From the NCBI GenBank assembly GCA_903995115.1, contig LR877162.1:434001-498000 (forward strand): a stretch of DNA of 64,000 nucleotides. Direction: 5' to 3'. Below are positions 1-9,700 of this stretch, piece by piece. Below the pieces are notes generated by a model. That model ran no database searches. It was given only the letters and a program-made list of their open reading frames with translations, and was not told where the DNA came from. Source of the DNA: Angomonas deanei. Taxonomy: Eukaryota; Euglenozoa; Kinetoplastea; Trypanosomatida; Trypanosomatidae. Position numbers and translations under genes: made by a program. How positions within the stretch are numbered: position 1 is the stretch's first letter; every line of letters begins with the position of its first letter.

Positions 1-2
1 CG

Positions 3-248
3 CTGACGGAGCCCAAGCCGATGGAGCTGATGGTGAACATGCCGGTGATTCACTTCAAACCAAAGTTACGCAGCGGAAAGCCGAAACCTCTTTCCATCTA
101 CGAGTGTCCGCTGTACATGTACCCTGTCCGCACCGGTACCCGCGAGCGACCCTCCTTCGTGGTGTCGGTCGACTTGGAGAGTGGTAATGCCGTACCAGAG
201 CATTACACCAAACGTGGTACAGCGCTGTTACTGTCCACCAGTGATTAA
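3..248 (+). CDS. Dynein heavy chain, C-terminal end (partial)
   Basis: This is the last 81 codons of a gene that begins before the window; the frame is open from base 3 and ends at TAA 246-248. The peptide carries the typical extreme C terminus of dynein heavy chains: a beta-strand segment around MPVIHFKP, then YECPLYMYPVRTGTR, then FVVSVDLES, PEHYTKRG and ALLL. In the family this is the end of the C-terminal beta-barrel cap of the motor domain, which is microtubule-based and ATP-driven. The wording resembles axonemal rather than cytoplasmic chains, but the piece is too short to assign an arm type. The internal ATG at 21 is not a start. Confidence 0.88.
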   Translation: MTEPKPMELMVNMPVIHFKPKLRSGKPKPLSIYECPLYMYPVRTGTRERPSFVVSVDLESGNAVPEHYTKRGTALLLSTSD

Positions 249-800
249 ATATGATTAGAGACGGTATTTTTTTTAATTTTTTCCGAATGATCAGAAAAAA
301 ACAAATAAATAATTTTTGAGCCAACGTACAAGACAAACGTATAAAAGTTGAATTATTCAGAAAAGAACACTCAAAGACGGCAATCTTCAGTGAGTTTCTT
401 TTTTTTGGTTCATAATTCCTTCACGAAAAATGCGATGGTCACTTTTTATATTGTTTTTTGAAAGAAGAACATGAATGCCAACGAAAAAATAAAATAAAAA
501 TACTATGTCCAAACGAATAGAGATTTTTAAAAATTTTAAATTATAAAATGTAATTGTTTTTTGATGTAACTAAACAGTGAAATGGAAAGCTTTGGCGTCA
601 CTACATTTCGATGTGTATTATATATTATAAAACTAAAAGTAAAACGTTATTCATAATGAGAACAAATGATTCCTTGGGTGATAACATTTTTTTCTAAACA
701 ACACAAACACCGTTTTCTCTTTTTCTTTTTCCTCATAAATAGTATTTCAAACCGTCACAGAACATTTTTGTTTTTTTCCTCACACACAAAATAAATAAAC
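249..800. other. AT-rich intergenic spacer
   Basis: No credible gene on either strand. The region contains several T and A runs. The pyrimidine tract at about 713-734 followed by AG at 741-742 is the best trans-splice acceptor for the next gene (start 801). The rest would be the 3' UTR and polyadenylation region of the dynein gene. Confidence 0.6.
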
Positions 801-1424
801 ATGAGTTGGCTAGGAGGGGACACCATGCTACACAGCAGTAGGGAGCTGAAGCAGGTCGACATGTATGTCTACACCAACCCCGGTGGTCTGCTCGGTCGGC
901 TGATGGGCCGTGCGCTGCGCTTCTCGGTGAAGGACTTTTCCTTCTACATGCGACAGAAAGGCGAGCTGCAGCGGGTGGTGGTGGCGGCCGACTCACTGGT
1001 GCCGCAGTGTGAGGTGTTCCAGGACACCCGGCAGGAGCGGACGAGGCTGGGCTATCAGGAGGCAGAGCGGCTGACACGACGGACGACTAAGTTCACCTTG
1101 GAGGCCGCTCGCTACCCCACGATAGAGTTTCAGGTGGATAAGGAAAAAACACGACAGCAAACCGCCCCACCGAAAAAGAAGAGTAGTGCGAGTGGGAATG
1201 CCGTGGAGGAGCTGCCACCCGTGGTCGGCACCCTCTCCCTACGTGGGGAGAGCCACCCCATCCGGTGTTCACGGGTGGTGGACGGCGCGGAGATGATTAT
1301 AGACTGTCCCCTGTCGCTGAGTCGGTTCAACATTCCCAAGTACAAACTGTGGTTAGGACTTTTTACGGTGGGGGATGAGGTGACCGTGCAAACCCGCGTG
1401 CCGGTGACGGCGCTGAAATTATGA
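801..1424 (+). CDS. YceI-like domain protein
   Basis: 207 residues, starting at an ATG shortly downstream of a pyrimidine tract and AG. The fold pattern suggests a YceI-like lipocalin barrel: alternating beta strands, a central charged low-complexity insert (KKKSSASG, residues 126-133), then strands VGTLSLRG, IIDCPLSLSRF and the closing GDEVTVQTRVPV. YceI proteins bind long isoprenoid or amphiphilic ligands in bacteria; related proteins of unknown role occur in kinetoplastids. There is no signal peptide or membrane segment, so a cytosolic location is likely. The assignment rests on the C-terminal half only. It could instead be an unrelated beta-barrel protein. Confidence 0.55.
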   Translation: MSWLGGDTMLHSSRELKQVDMYVYTNPGGLLGRLMGRALRFSVKDFSFYMRQKGELQRVVVAADSLVPQCEVFQDTRQERTRLGYQEAERLTRRTTKFTLEAARYPTIEFQVDKEKTRQQTAPPKKKSSASGNAVEELPPVVGTLSLRGESHPIRCSRVVDGAEMIIDCPLSLSRFNIPKYKLWLGLFTVGDEVTVQTRVPVTALKL

Positions 1425-1643
1425 CACTTACAAAAAAATAATAAGTAGAATGATCTCTTTGAGCAATTATAATAGTCACATATCCTAAAAAAGAATTCCA
1501 ACCATGGCGAACGGTAATCGTGTCTAATTCTGTGTTAGATGTATTGTGAAACGCATTACCCGGTGATCCATAATGATCTTTCTCTCTCAATTTCACTAGA
1601 AAGAATAGAACAAAAATAGCATTACCTTTTTTTATTTCCCCTC

Positions 1644-2960
1644 ATGGAAGTAGTCCGGGCGATTATCATTGGAAGTGGCTCCAGCTCCTCTACCCCGTTC
1701 ATCAGTTGTATTACCGGGAATGTCAATAACGCACAACCCTGCAAAAGTTGCGGCGATGCGTTCCAGCACGGTGGAAAGAGTAAAAATCATCGACTGAACC
1801 CCTCTTTCCTGCTAGAGCTGCGACACCCCCACGACCGCCAGTTGCACTACGTGGTGATTGACATTGGTAAGACCTTTCGCGAGTGTGCCCTAAAACTGTT
1901 TAACACGAACTTGTATCAGAAAGATAGTCCCCGCAAGAACGGCCCCACGTACAACCCGTTGGAGGAGCTGCACCTAAAAGTGAGAGATATTAGTGGTGTC
2001 CTCCTCACCCACGATCACGCCGACGCGTGTTTTGGCATGGACGACCTACGCGAGTTCAACCGGCAGGATATGTTGGATAGACTAGAGGTGCAGGAGGGCG
2101 ATCAGACGAGGGAGGTGTTGCTGCCCGCTGGAATGCCCATTGCGGCCGACTTCAAGACGCTCACCAGTGTTCACCGGGTGTTCCCCTATCTCTTTTCGCA
2201 GGCGCAGTTCGACGCCATCGCGAAGGAGGAAGAAGAGCGGGCCAGCAATCCTGGCAAGGAGGTGAAACCGAGTAGGACGCAGGAAGGGGCGGCGGTAGGC
2301 AGTGGTTGGAACTTTAGAGAGAAGAACACGACGTGGACGGCGGCGCTCCAGTTCAACTGCTTTCACTCGCTAGAGAAGGAAAGCCTCCTCATCACCGCCC
2401 GTCACAAGGTCGATCAGAGTAAGAATGGTACCTTATCGTTACCCGCGGCGGAGGCGGCAAAGTTCACGGCGCCCTTTCATTTTGTTCCGATTGGGGTCCT
2501 ACACGGCAAGAACTATTACAGTAATGCGTTTGTCTTCCGTCTCAGCCCCTCTCCCTGCAAAGGCACCCCACTCTTCCTGTTGTATGTTTCTGATGTTAGT
2601 TTTATCGACCACGCCGAGTTCGGGCGGCAGGTGCGGGAGAGCCAGCTACAGCTCCTCTCCGAGACAGAGCGGCAGTCCTATCAGCAGACCATAGAGAAGG
2701 AAGGGTATCCGCCGGTGGAGGTGCTCGTGCTGGACATGCTCAGCGACCGCCCATACGTCTCGCACGTGAGTGTGGGGGAAAGTGTGGCGATCGCAACCGC
2801 GATTGGGGCACGTCATACGTATTTTGTGGGCATGTCGCACAGTTTGGAGTACACGGAGACGAATGAGCGATTACGAAATATGAACGTGGCGGACCGGATG
2901 GAGATGGGCTATGATGGTTGTGTGGTGTACGATGCACAGAGGACGTCGTCCAACATCTAA
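1644..2960 (+). CDS. Metallo-beta-lactamase-fold hydrolase (PhnP/tRNase Z-like)
   Basis: 438 residues. The N terminus MEVVRAIIIGSGSSSS matches the first strand and Gly-Ser loop of PhnP-like enzymes. A CKSC pair (33-36), an NPS motif (52-54) and the metal motif T-H-D-H-A-D (122-127) follow. Downstream candidates for metal ligands are the Asp in LYVSDVSF and the His in FVGMSHSLEY near the C terminus. These residues imply a dinuclear metal phosphodiesterase; the substrate is unknown. A charged insert (about residues 193-235) lengthens it relative to bacterial PhnP of roughly 250 residues. The likely acceptor is AG 1598-1599 after a CT tract, giving a leader of about 45 bases. A second pyrimidine run abuts the ATG but has no AG before it. 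Confidence 0.8.
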   Translation: MEVVRAIIIGSGSSSSTPFISCITGNVNNAQPCKSCGDAFQHGGKSKNHRLNPSFLLELRHPHDRQLHYVVIDIGKTFRECALKLFNTNLYQKDSPRKNGPTYNPLEELHLKVRDISGVLLTHDHADACFGMDDLREFNRQDMLDRLEVQEGDQTREVLLPAGMPIAADFKTLTSVHRVFPYLFSQAQFDAIAKEEEERASNPGKEVKPSRTQEGAAVGSGWNFREKNTTWTAALQFNCFHSLEKESLLITARHKVDQSKNGTLSLPAAEAAKFTAPFHFVPIGVLHGKNYYSNAFVFRLSPSPCKGTPLFLLYVSDVSFIDHAEFGRQVRESQLQLLSETERQSYQQTIEKEGYPPVEVLVLDMLSDRPYVSHVSVGESVAIATAIGARHTYFVGMSHSLEYTETNERLRNMNVADRMEMGYDGCVVYDAQRTSSNI

Positions 2961-3222
2961 CGAAAAAAGTGATACAGTACAAGTAAAAAAATATATGGGT
3001 TTTATATTTTGTGATAATTGCCAGGCTTTGCTGCTGCATCAAAGCATTTTTCTGTCATCTCTACGCCCCCCTTTTTTTTTTGTTTCTTCAGCATATTAGT
3101 TTTTTTAGAATACTAATTTTTTTTTTTTTTCATTATTAGCCAAGTGTTTTATTGCTATACAAAACAATACAAACACACAAAAAATAGTTCAATAAACCAA
3201 CATTGCACACACTTGCCATAGA

Positions 3223-6200
3223 ATGTCGCTCACAATTGTCAACAGTCGTATTCACGATCTCCTACAGACGTGGTCGGCCAGCAAGGCGGCTGGGGATGCC
3301 GCGGCGACGGGTAGTGACGTGCTCTTTTTACTCTGCGGCACGTGGACGGAGGAGACGATGGAGAACCAACGTGGCCAGGCCGTCATTCAGTACGTGCTCG
3401 ATGCCACTCGTTACTTATCCAACGTAGCCCTCTTTCTCGCGGAGGGGAAGGCACTGGTGGTGTACAAGGAGGAGGAGGGACGCACCGTGGCGGAGGGGAC
3501 CCCGGTGGACGGTTTGCAGGTGACACTGCTGCGCGCCGCCGATAACGCGGAGGAGGTGGCGGCTGCCATTACTTCCTTTATAGGCAACGGCAAGTTGGGG
3601 TCGGCGAGCGCGACGCAGGAACTGCCGTTACAAGTAGGACCCTTCGCGGAAGAGGTGTTGACGACTGTCCGTCGCATCGCACAGACCAACAGTGGTGGAG
3701 ACCCCGCCAATGTCTCTCAGCTGCTCGGTGAGCTCCTCTTCGTGAAGGACGCTGACGGCGTGCGGGACTTGCAGCGCGCCGCGGCGGTGTGCGGTCGTGT
3801 CTTTAAGGAGTGGGTGAGCCCGACGCTTACCACTGAGATGATCAAGACGGCGCCACAGACCCTGGCGGCACTCCGGGAGGAGCTCGTCGCGGTGATGAGC
3901 GACCCGGCCAGCATTGGTCTAGGAGAGTCCCCGCACGCGGCCGGTTTCGCCCCCTCCCTAGCCCTCACTCCGTGCATCTTCCACCAAGGGGTGTACCTCA
4001 GTGACCTACAGGTGCAGGACCTGCAGCAGCTCAACAGCCTCACCAGCGTGCCCCTCCAGCCAGGCGTCGTGCTCGTGCGATATGCCATGAAGAACAAGTG
4101 CAACACCGCCTTTATCTCCCGTACGATGCTGCTCGAGTCCAAGGCGCCGGAAGGGGCGAAGGAGACGTATGAGTTTGTGTACGCCATTAGCGAATTTGTG
4201 AAGGACAGTCTGACGGTGGGGACCCGGCTGCAGGACGTGTACACCAAGACGATGGCGCACGCCCAGCAGGTGAACCCGCAGCTGGCCGCCCTGCTCCCCA
4301 AGTCGTTTGGTTTTTCCACCGGCCTGCTCATCCTGCAGCAGCGAGGGATGATTGGCGAGAAGGGGACGGCGGTCGTGGCCAACGGCATGAGCTTTGTCGT
4401 GCGTGTCGTGCTGGAGAAGATCCCTACCGCCGATGGCAGCACGTACGATATGGAGCTGGGCGACACCGTGCTCGTCGAGGACGGCGTGGCGACGGTGTGC
4501 ACCAAGAAGTATCGCACCATCGACGAGGTCGTCTTTGATGTGGAGGAGACGAAAGGGGTGGAGGACATCATCGCCAACAAGCAGTTCGGAACGCGCTCCA
4601 AGGTGTCGGGGACGGTGATAGTCTCGGGCGAGGAGCAGCGTGAGATACGGCTACGCGAGATTGCCGCCGATAATCTGAAAAACTACGTGAAGGTGGGTCA
4701 TGTGGCGGCGGTGGAGGCGGACACGGTGCGCCTAACGGAGCTGGGCCGGCTGGCGCTGGGGGAACTCACGCCGTACCCTCTGCCTCAGGGGTCGACCCCA
4801 CCGGAGGAGGCTAAGCGCGGCATCTACGTCGACACGCAGCGCTTCCTCGTGTGGTTCCCGCTGATGGGCCGCCCCACGCCCTTCCACGTCGCCACCATCA
4901 GCAAGGTGGAAGTACAGCACGTGGGGGAGGAGTACGTGGGTCTGTTCGAGCTCTTCGGTACGACGAAGAGTAATGTTAGCTTCAAGGTACACCCCAACTG
5001 TGTCTTCCTCCGCAACCTGCGCTACACCGACCGCACGGACAGCTTTTCGTCCATCAAGGCCGCAATCGATGACCTCGTCAAGGCGATCCGGGCCAAGGAC
5101 GCGAGTCGCAAGAAGTCTACTGTCGCCACCGCCAGCGGAACACTGAAGCGCAGCGCCCAACCGGTGCTGCTGCGAAATGTGAAGGTGCGCCCGCCGATCA
5201 AGTCGGTGGGGTCCCTGGAGCTGCACGAGAACGGCTTCCGCTACGCCTACTCGGGCGCCCCAGCAGAGATCCTCTTCGACAACATTGAGCACGCCGTCTT
5301 CCAGCCCTCTTTTGGGCAGAGCATGGTCATTTTTCATCTCACGCTCAAGAAGCCAATCGTCCTCAACGGTAAGAACACTTCCATGGTGCAGTTCTACGCC
5401 GATGTGCTGGAGACCAGCGAGCTGGCGACGACGGTGAAGCGCGGCTATGAGGATGAGATGCGGGAGGAGGAGCGCACCTCGGAGCTCATCCGACGGACCA
5501 ACAATCAGTTTCTCAATTTTTGCCGGAGCGCGGAGGCGAAGATGGGACGTGCGGTGCAAATGCCGCTGAAAGGCTTCTCCTTTGACGGTGTCCACGCCCG
5601 CGGTACCGCCACCTTCCACAGCAGTATCGACCGCAAGCTGCTGTACTCTGTCAACGAGTGGCCCGCCTTTACCCTCAACGTCGAGGACGTGGAGCTCGTC
5701 TCCTTTGAGCGTGTCTTCGCCCTCACCAAAACCGTCGACATCACCTTTGTCTTCAAGAACTACCACACCCCTGTCGTGCGCATCAACAGCATCCCGGCGG
5801 ACCGGCTGAATGACATCAAGGACTGGTGTCTTGATGCAAACCTGTACTACACGCTATCCTCCGAGAACCCTCGCTGGACCGAGGTGCTCAAGGAGATTCT
5901 GTCCGACCCCGAGTGGAACCCGTGGGATGCGGAGGGCGGCTGGAGCATCTGGAACGAAGACAGCGTCGCCGGCGAGGAGGACGAGGAGGAGGACAGCGAC
6001 AGCAGTTATGAAGAGGACGAGGATGAGGAGGAAGACAGCGATAGCAGCTGGGAGGAGGACGAGGAGAGCGCCAGCAGCAGCGGGTCGGATGACAGCGACG
6101 ACAGCGAGGAGTCTAGTGGGGAGGACTGGGATGAGCTGGAGCGAAAGGCGGAGGCGCAGGACCGCAAGCGTGGGCGCGACGAGAATGAGGACGACGCCCC

Positions 6201-6324
6201 ACGACGACGGGCGCCACCACCGCAGCGTCGACCAGACAACGCGCCTAGCCGAAGCGGCCCCGTGAAGACCCCCATGAAGGCACCCATGTTCGGGAAGTCG
6301 GTTCCCCCGCCTCGCCGGTTTTAA
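3223..6324 (+). CDS. SPT16: FACT complex subunit SPT16
   Basis: 1033 residues, a normal length for SPT16. The protein has the N-terminal creatinase/aminopeptidase-like domain (about 1-440), in which catalytic metal ligands are not expected. The SPT16 middle domains follow (about 530-900), with the conserved stretch around FKVHPNCVFLRNLRYTDR and a double-PH-like region with VTFVF-type strands near 820-850. The tail from residue 917 is a long Glu/Asp/Ser block, then a basic Arg/Pro-rich end. With its partner (POB3 in other eukaryotes) SPT16 forms FACT, a nuclear chaperone that handles H2A-H2B during transcription and replication. The basic extension after the acidic tail is unusual compared with yeast and human proteins. 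The start ATG follows a T-rich tract and AG near 3138. Confidence 0.93.
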   Translation: MSLTIVNSRIHDLLQTWSASKAAGDAAATGSDVLFLLCGTWTEETMENQRGQAVIQYVLDATRYLSNVALFLAEGKALVVYKEEEGRTVAEGTPVDGLQVTLLRAADNAEEVAAAITSFIGNGKLGSASATQELPLQVGPFAEEVLTTVRRIAQTNSGGDPANVSQLLGELLFVKDADGVRDLQRAAAVCGRVFKEWVSPTLTTEMIKTAPQTLAALREELVAVMSDPASIGLGESPHAAGFAPSLALTPCIFHQGVYLSDLQVQDLQQLNSLTSVPLQPGVVLVRYAMKNKCNTAFISRTMLLESKAPEGAKETYEFVYAISEFVKDSLTVGTRLQDVYTKTMAHAQQVNPQLAALLPKSFGFSTGLLILQQRGMIGEKGTAVVANGMSFVVRVVLEKIPTADGSTYDMELGDTVLVEDGVATVCTKKYRTIDEVVFDVEETKGVEDIIANKQFGTRSKVSGTVIVSGEEQREIRLREIAADNLKNYVKVGHVAAVEADTVRLTELGRLALGELTPYPLPQGSTPPEEAKRGIYVDTQRFLVWFPLMGRPTPFHVATISKVEVQHVGEEYVGLFELFGTTKSNVSFKVHPNCVFLRNLRYTDRTDSFSSIKAAIDDLVKAIRAKDASRKKSTVATASGTLKRSAQPVLLRNVKVRPPIKSVGSLELHENGFRYAYSGAPAEILFDNIEHAVFQPSFGQSMVIFHLTLKKPIVLNGKNTSMVQFYADVLETSELATTVKRGYEDEMREEERTSELIRRTNNQFLNFCRSAEAKMGRAVQMPLKGFSFDGVHARGTATFHSSIDRKLLYSVNEWPAFTLNVEDVELVSFERVFALTKTVDITFVFKNYHTPVVRINSIPADRLNDIKDWCLDANLYYTLSSENPRWTEVLKEILSDPEWNPWDAEGGWSIWNEDSVAGEEDEEEDSDSSYEEDEDEEEDSDSSWEEDEESASSSGSDDSDDSEESSGEDWDELERKAEAQDRKRGRDENEDDAPRRRAPPPQRRPDNAPSRSGPVKTPMKAPMFGKSVPPPRRF

Positions 6325-6746
6325 TAAGAATAATGTGTGAAAATAACAGAAAAAAAAGACAAGGTTGAGTTTGGTTAGCATCCATAGAGCTTATTTCTAT
6401 ATATATATAAAAGAAACTACGAAAGTACAATAAAAAAAGGAGTTGAATTAATAAAAGTCACTTCCTTTTTTTTTTATTTTCAGTACCATCGTAGCCGATA
6501 TTTTCATAAATTTATTATTTATAATAAGAATAGTTGTGATAATAAAAAGGATCATTTTTTTTTTTTTTGATGTTTTTTTTTTTTTTGGCGCTTTAGACAC
6601 ACAACCACAACAACAACAACAACAAAAAAGAGAAAACTCCCATTCATACACCATTCTCTCCTTCTTCTCGTAGTATTGAACAGTAGAGTACTTTGTTTTT
6701 ATACGATAGAGTATTATCAATCCATGTAGAATTTAATAACATACAT
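6325..6746. other. Spacer and REV3 leader
   Basis: AT-rich, with T/A runs at about 6555-6590, an ACA repeat at 6609-6625 and a short TA repeat near 6400. The CT-rich stretch ending in AG at 6672-6673 is the best acceptor for REV3. The leader contains a minimal ATG-TAG reading frame at 6724-6729. Confidence 0.55.
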
Positions 6747-9700
6747 ATGCTTTTTTTTAGAACCTTAACCGTCGAACACGGTGTGGCGCGGCCGTCGCCG
6801 TCCACCACTAAACTCAAACAACATAAAAATTCCATCGGGGACGTCGTGTACTCTCCTTTATTCCATCGATTCAGTGAGTACTGTCCGGTGCTTTCTCTTT
6901 TTGGCTATGTCGAGGTAGAGGATGATTCAAATTATGCCAACAATGAGTTTACTGCCTGCCTGCACGTGCATGGCGTGTATCCGTACTTTTATGTGTGTGC
7001 GACCACACCACACCATAAAAATAACATTAATGATATGTCCCCGACCGAGTTTGGGGCGCAGCTGGAGGAGTACGCACTGCAGTCGATCCGAGACGATCAA
7101 AAATTTAAAAACAGTAAACAGAAGAATAACATTTCGCAAGTGATTCACAATGTAGAAGTGGTGATGAAACGATCTCTGTACGGGTATCGCCCCGAGAAGG
7201 AACTGTTTTTCAAAATTTCATACATTCACCCCAATCATTTACGTGTGTTGTTACGTTTATTGCGGGAGACTAGTCGTATTGGTGGAACACGATGGACGGT
7301 GTTGGAGTCCCATATTGAGTATACGTCTCAGTTTTTGAACTTGTACTCGATCAAGGGGATTACACCGTTTGTCGTTCTTGATCGTAGTGCCGCCCATTGC
7401 TCGCCGCACCCGTCCGTGACGGCGCGGTATCCTTTTCCACCAGCATTGGTGGACTTTGTCAATCGTCATCCCCCAAAAGAAAAAGAACAGGTTGGTTCTT
7501 TTCTTGTGTTACCCCAGCGAGAAGATTCTTTTGTTCGTCTCACCTCTTGTCAGATGGAAGTTGATATCGACGAATCCACTTTATTGTTTTTTAATCATGG
7601 CGGACCGAACAATAGCGCAAATAAGGCGGGAGAACATTTATTATTTATGCAAAACGTGGTGAAGCAGTATTTCAAAGAAAATCATGTCGACGACTCCTTA
7701 CGGATAGAAAATACCATTACCGAGGAAGAAAAAAGATTGCAAAACAACAGTAGTCACAGTCGGTGGGGGACCGTGGAGCTGGTCCAACAGGATTCGTTAC
7801 TCTCTATGATGCGGGAGACATTAAATAAAAATTTATCTTTTATCCAAAATAATAATAATGAAACGGGCGCTGTTTCTGCAACACCGGTGCCTCCGCAGAC
7901 GTACGAACTGCTAGACCAGTTAAATAATAATGCAACTCGCGGAGGTTTCGATATTTCCACCTCGGAAGATTCCTTCGCCCTCTCTCACCCGAACAGTGAG
8001 CTATTACGGAACAGTGGTGCCGCGGATTTGGGTGAAGGTGTCAGTCCGGTGACACACGGTCCGTGTAAAAAAGGAGATGGGGTTGCCTTCGTGGAGTGTA
8101 TCACCCAACATAATAATAATGATAATGAAAAGGAAAAAGTCTTTCCGCCATCGCTCCTGTGTGCTGGTATCATCACCGACATCACGGTGGACGCCAGCGA
8201 TCATAAGAATAGTACAGTACACCTAAAGTGGTTTCTACCTTCTTCCGAAACCCATTTTAGTGCGGAACGAAAAAAGACGAGACGGAATCCTCCCCACTCT
8301 CAACAGGAGTGTACGGCTGCTGTGACAGTGGGGACGAAACAGCATACCACCACACTCTTTGGAGGGGAAGTATTCTTTTTCAATAATCATAATAATAACG
8401 TCGGCAATCCAATTTCCATTTTTGACCCGGAAACGGTTTCTCTCCCGACGGATCACCTCAATGGGAATTGCTATTCCCTCACCGTCCAGTGTGTTCCTTT
8501 ACTCATTTACAGTGACTATGGCACGTACAAGACAGTGATGCAGAAATTTCAAACCAACACTAATCATAATAATATGATTAATGCAGTTTGTTTGTTTTGT
8601 CGCTACGAATACTTGTCGAATCACACCTACACACCGTTGCTGAAAAAGTTAAGTGCGGAGGACATTTCCCTATTTCAGGCAAACAATTATAATCGTTTAA
8701 ACGAGAACGGCAACAACCGCGATCTTCAGGGGGTGTTCAATGATGATGAGTTACTCCGCCTGTCGTCTCTAATGTCGCTAAATAGTCATACCAATTATGA
8801 GAATGTCTCGCAGATGGATTCTCTTTTTCTGACGGCCCCCGAATCCGTGGAAAACGATACAGATACGAATAATGAAGACGCCAGTGGGGATTTACTATTA
8901 TTTTCGTCGTCGTCGTCGTCTGGGGGCGAGCAGAGTGATGCAGTGGGTGAGGTACGTCAGAATCGTAAGATGGACTCGTCCCTGTTTAGAGAGTTACGTG
9001 CTTTGCTGACGATAGAATATCCCAATAAACGTCAACTTCCGCAAAAAGAATCGCAACCGATAAGAACGGAGATATTTTCTCAATTGTCGTCGCAATCACC
9101 GATGCCAAATAATAATAATATTAGGCCGGACACCGTTGCGAGTTCGACTAGCCAAGATCACTGCAGTAGTGTGGTAGATCAACTCACTCGAACGTATCAA
9201 GCCGATGGTAGTGACAATGTACAGCATCATAATGTGCGGTGGCCAGACAGTTCCATTGTGTATCCTCGTGATAAGGATACGCCCGATGGGGATTCCCTGC
9301 GACTGGATCTACCGCTCTACCGCAAGACGTGCTTGACGCAGGAGTCGACGAAAAAGATGCCGGAAACAAAAAAGAAGGAGGCGAATCCCTCCCCGGATCA
9401 AAAGACTGACACCCCCATGACGTACTCGGAGGAACCGAACACCCCTCATCCCCGGCACCAGACACCACACGGCTGTAAAGAGAAGAGTGCCTCCATGAGC
9501 GCCTCTCAGCGGAAATACTTACAAGAGAGTCCACTAAAAGTACTAAGTGTGGAGGTGCTGGTCCGCCATCGCCGGTCGGGTCACCACACCGCTTTGGTGG
9601 AGGAAGAGCTGCTGGCGGTCGCCTTGGGTCAGACGTGGACCACACAGGAGGAAGTGGCGGTCCGGCTGTTTTGTGTCGATAAGAAAAGAAATCACAAGAC

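Noticed and set aside
4732-5766. 344-codon minus-strand frame opposite SPT16
   Set aside because: A shadow of GC-rich codons of a gene with clear family identity; no motif, and no minus-strand gene exists elsewhere in the window.
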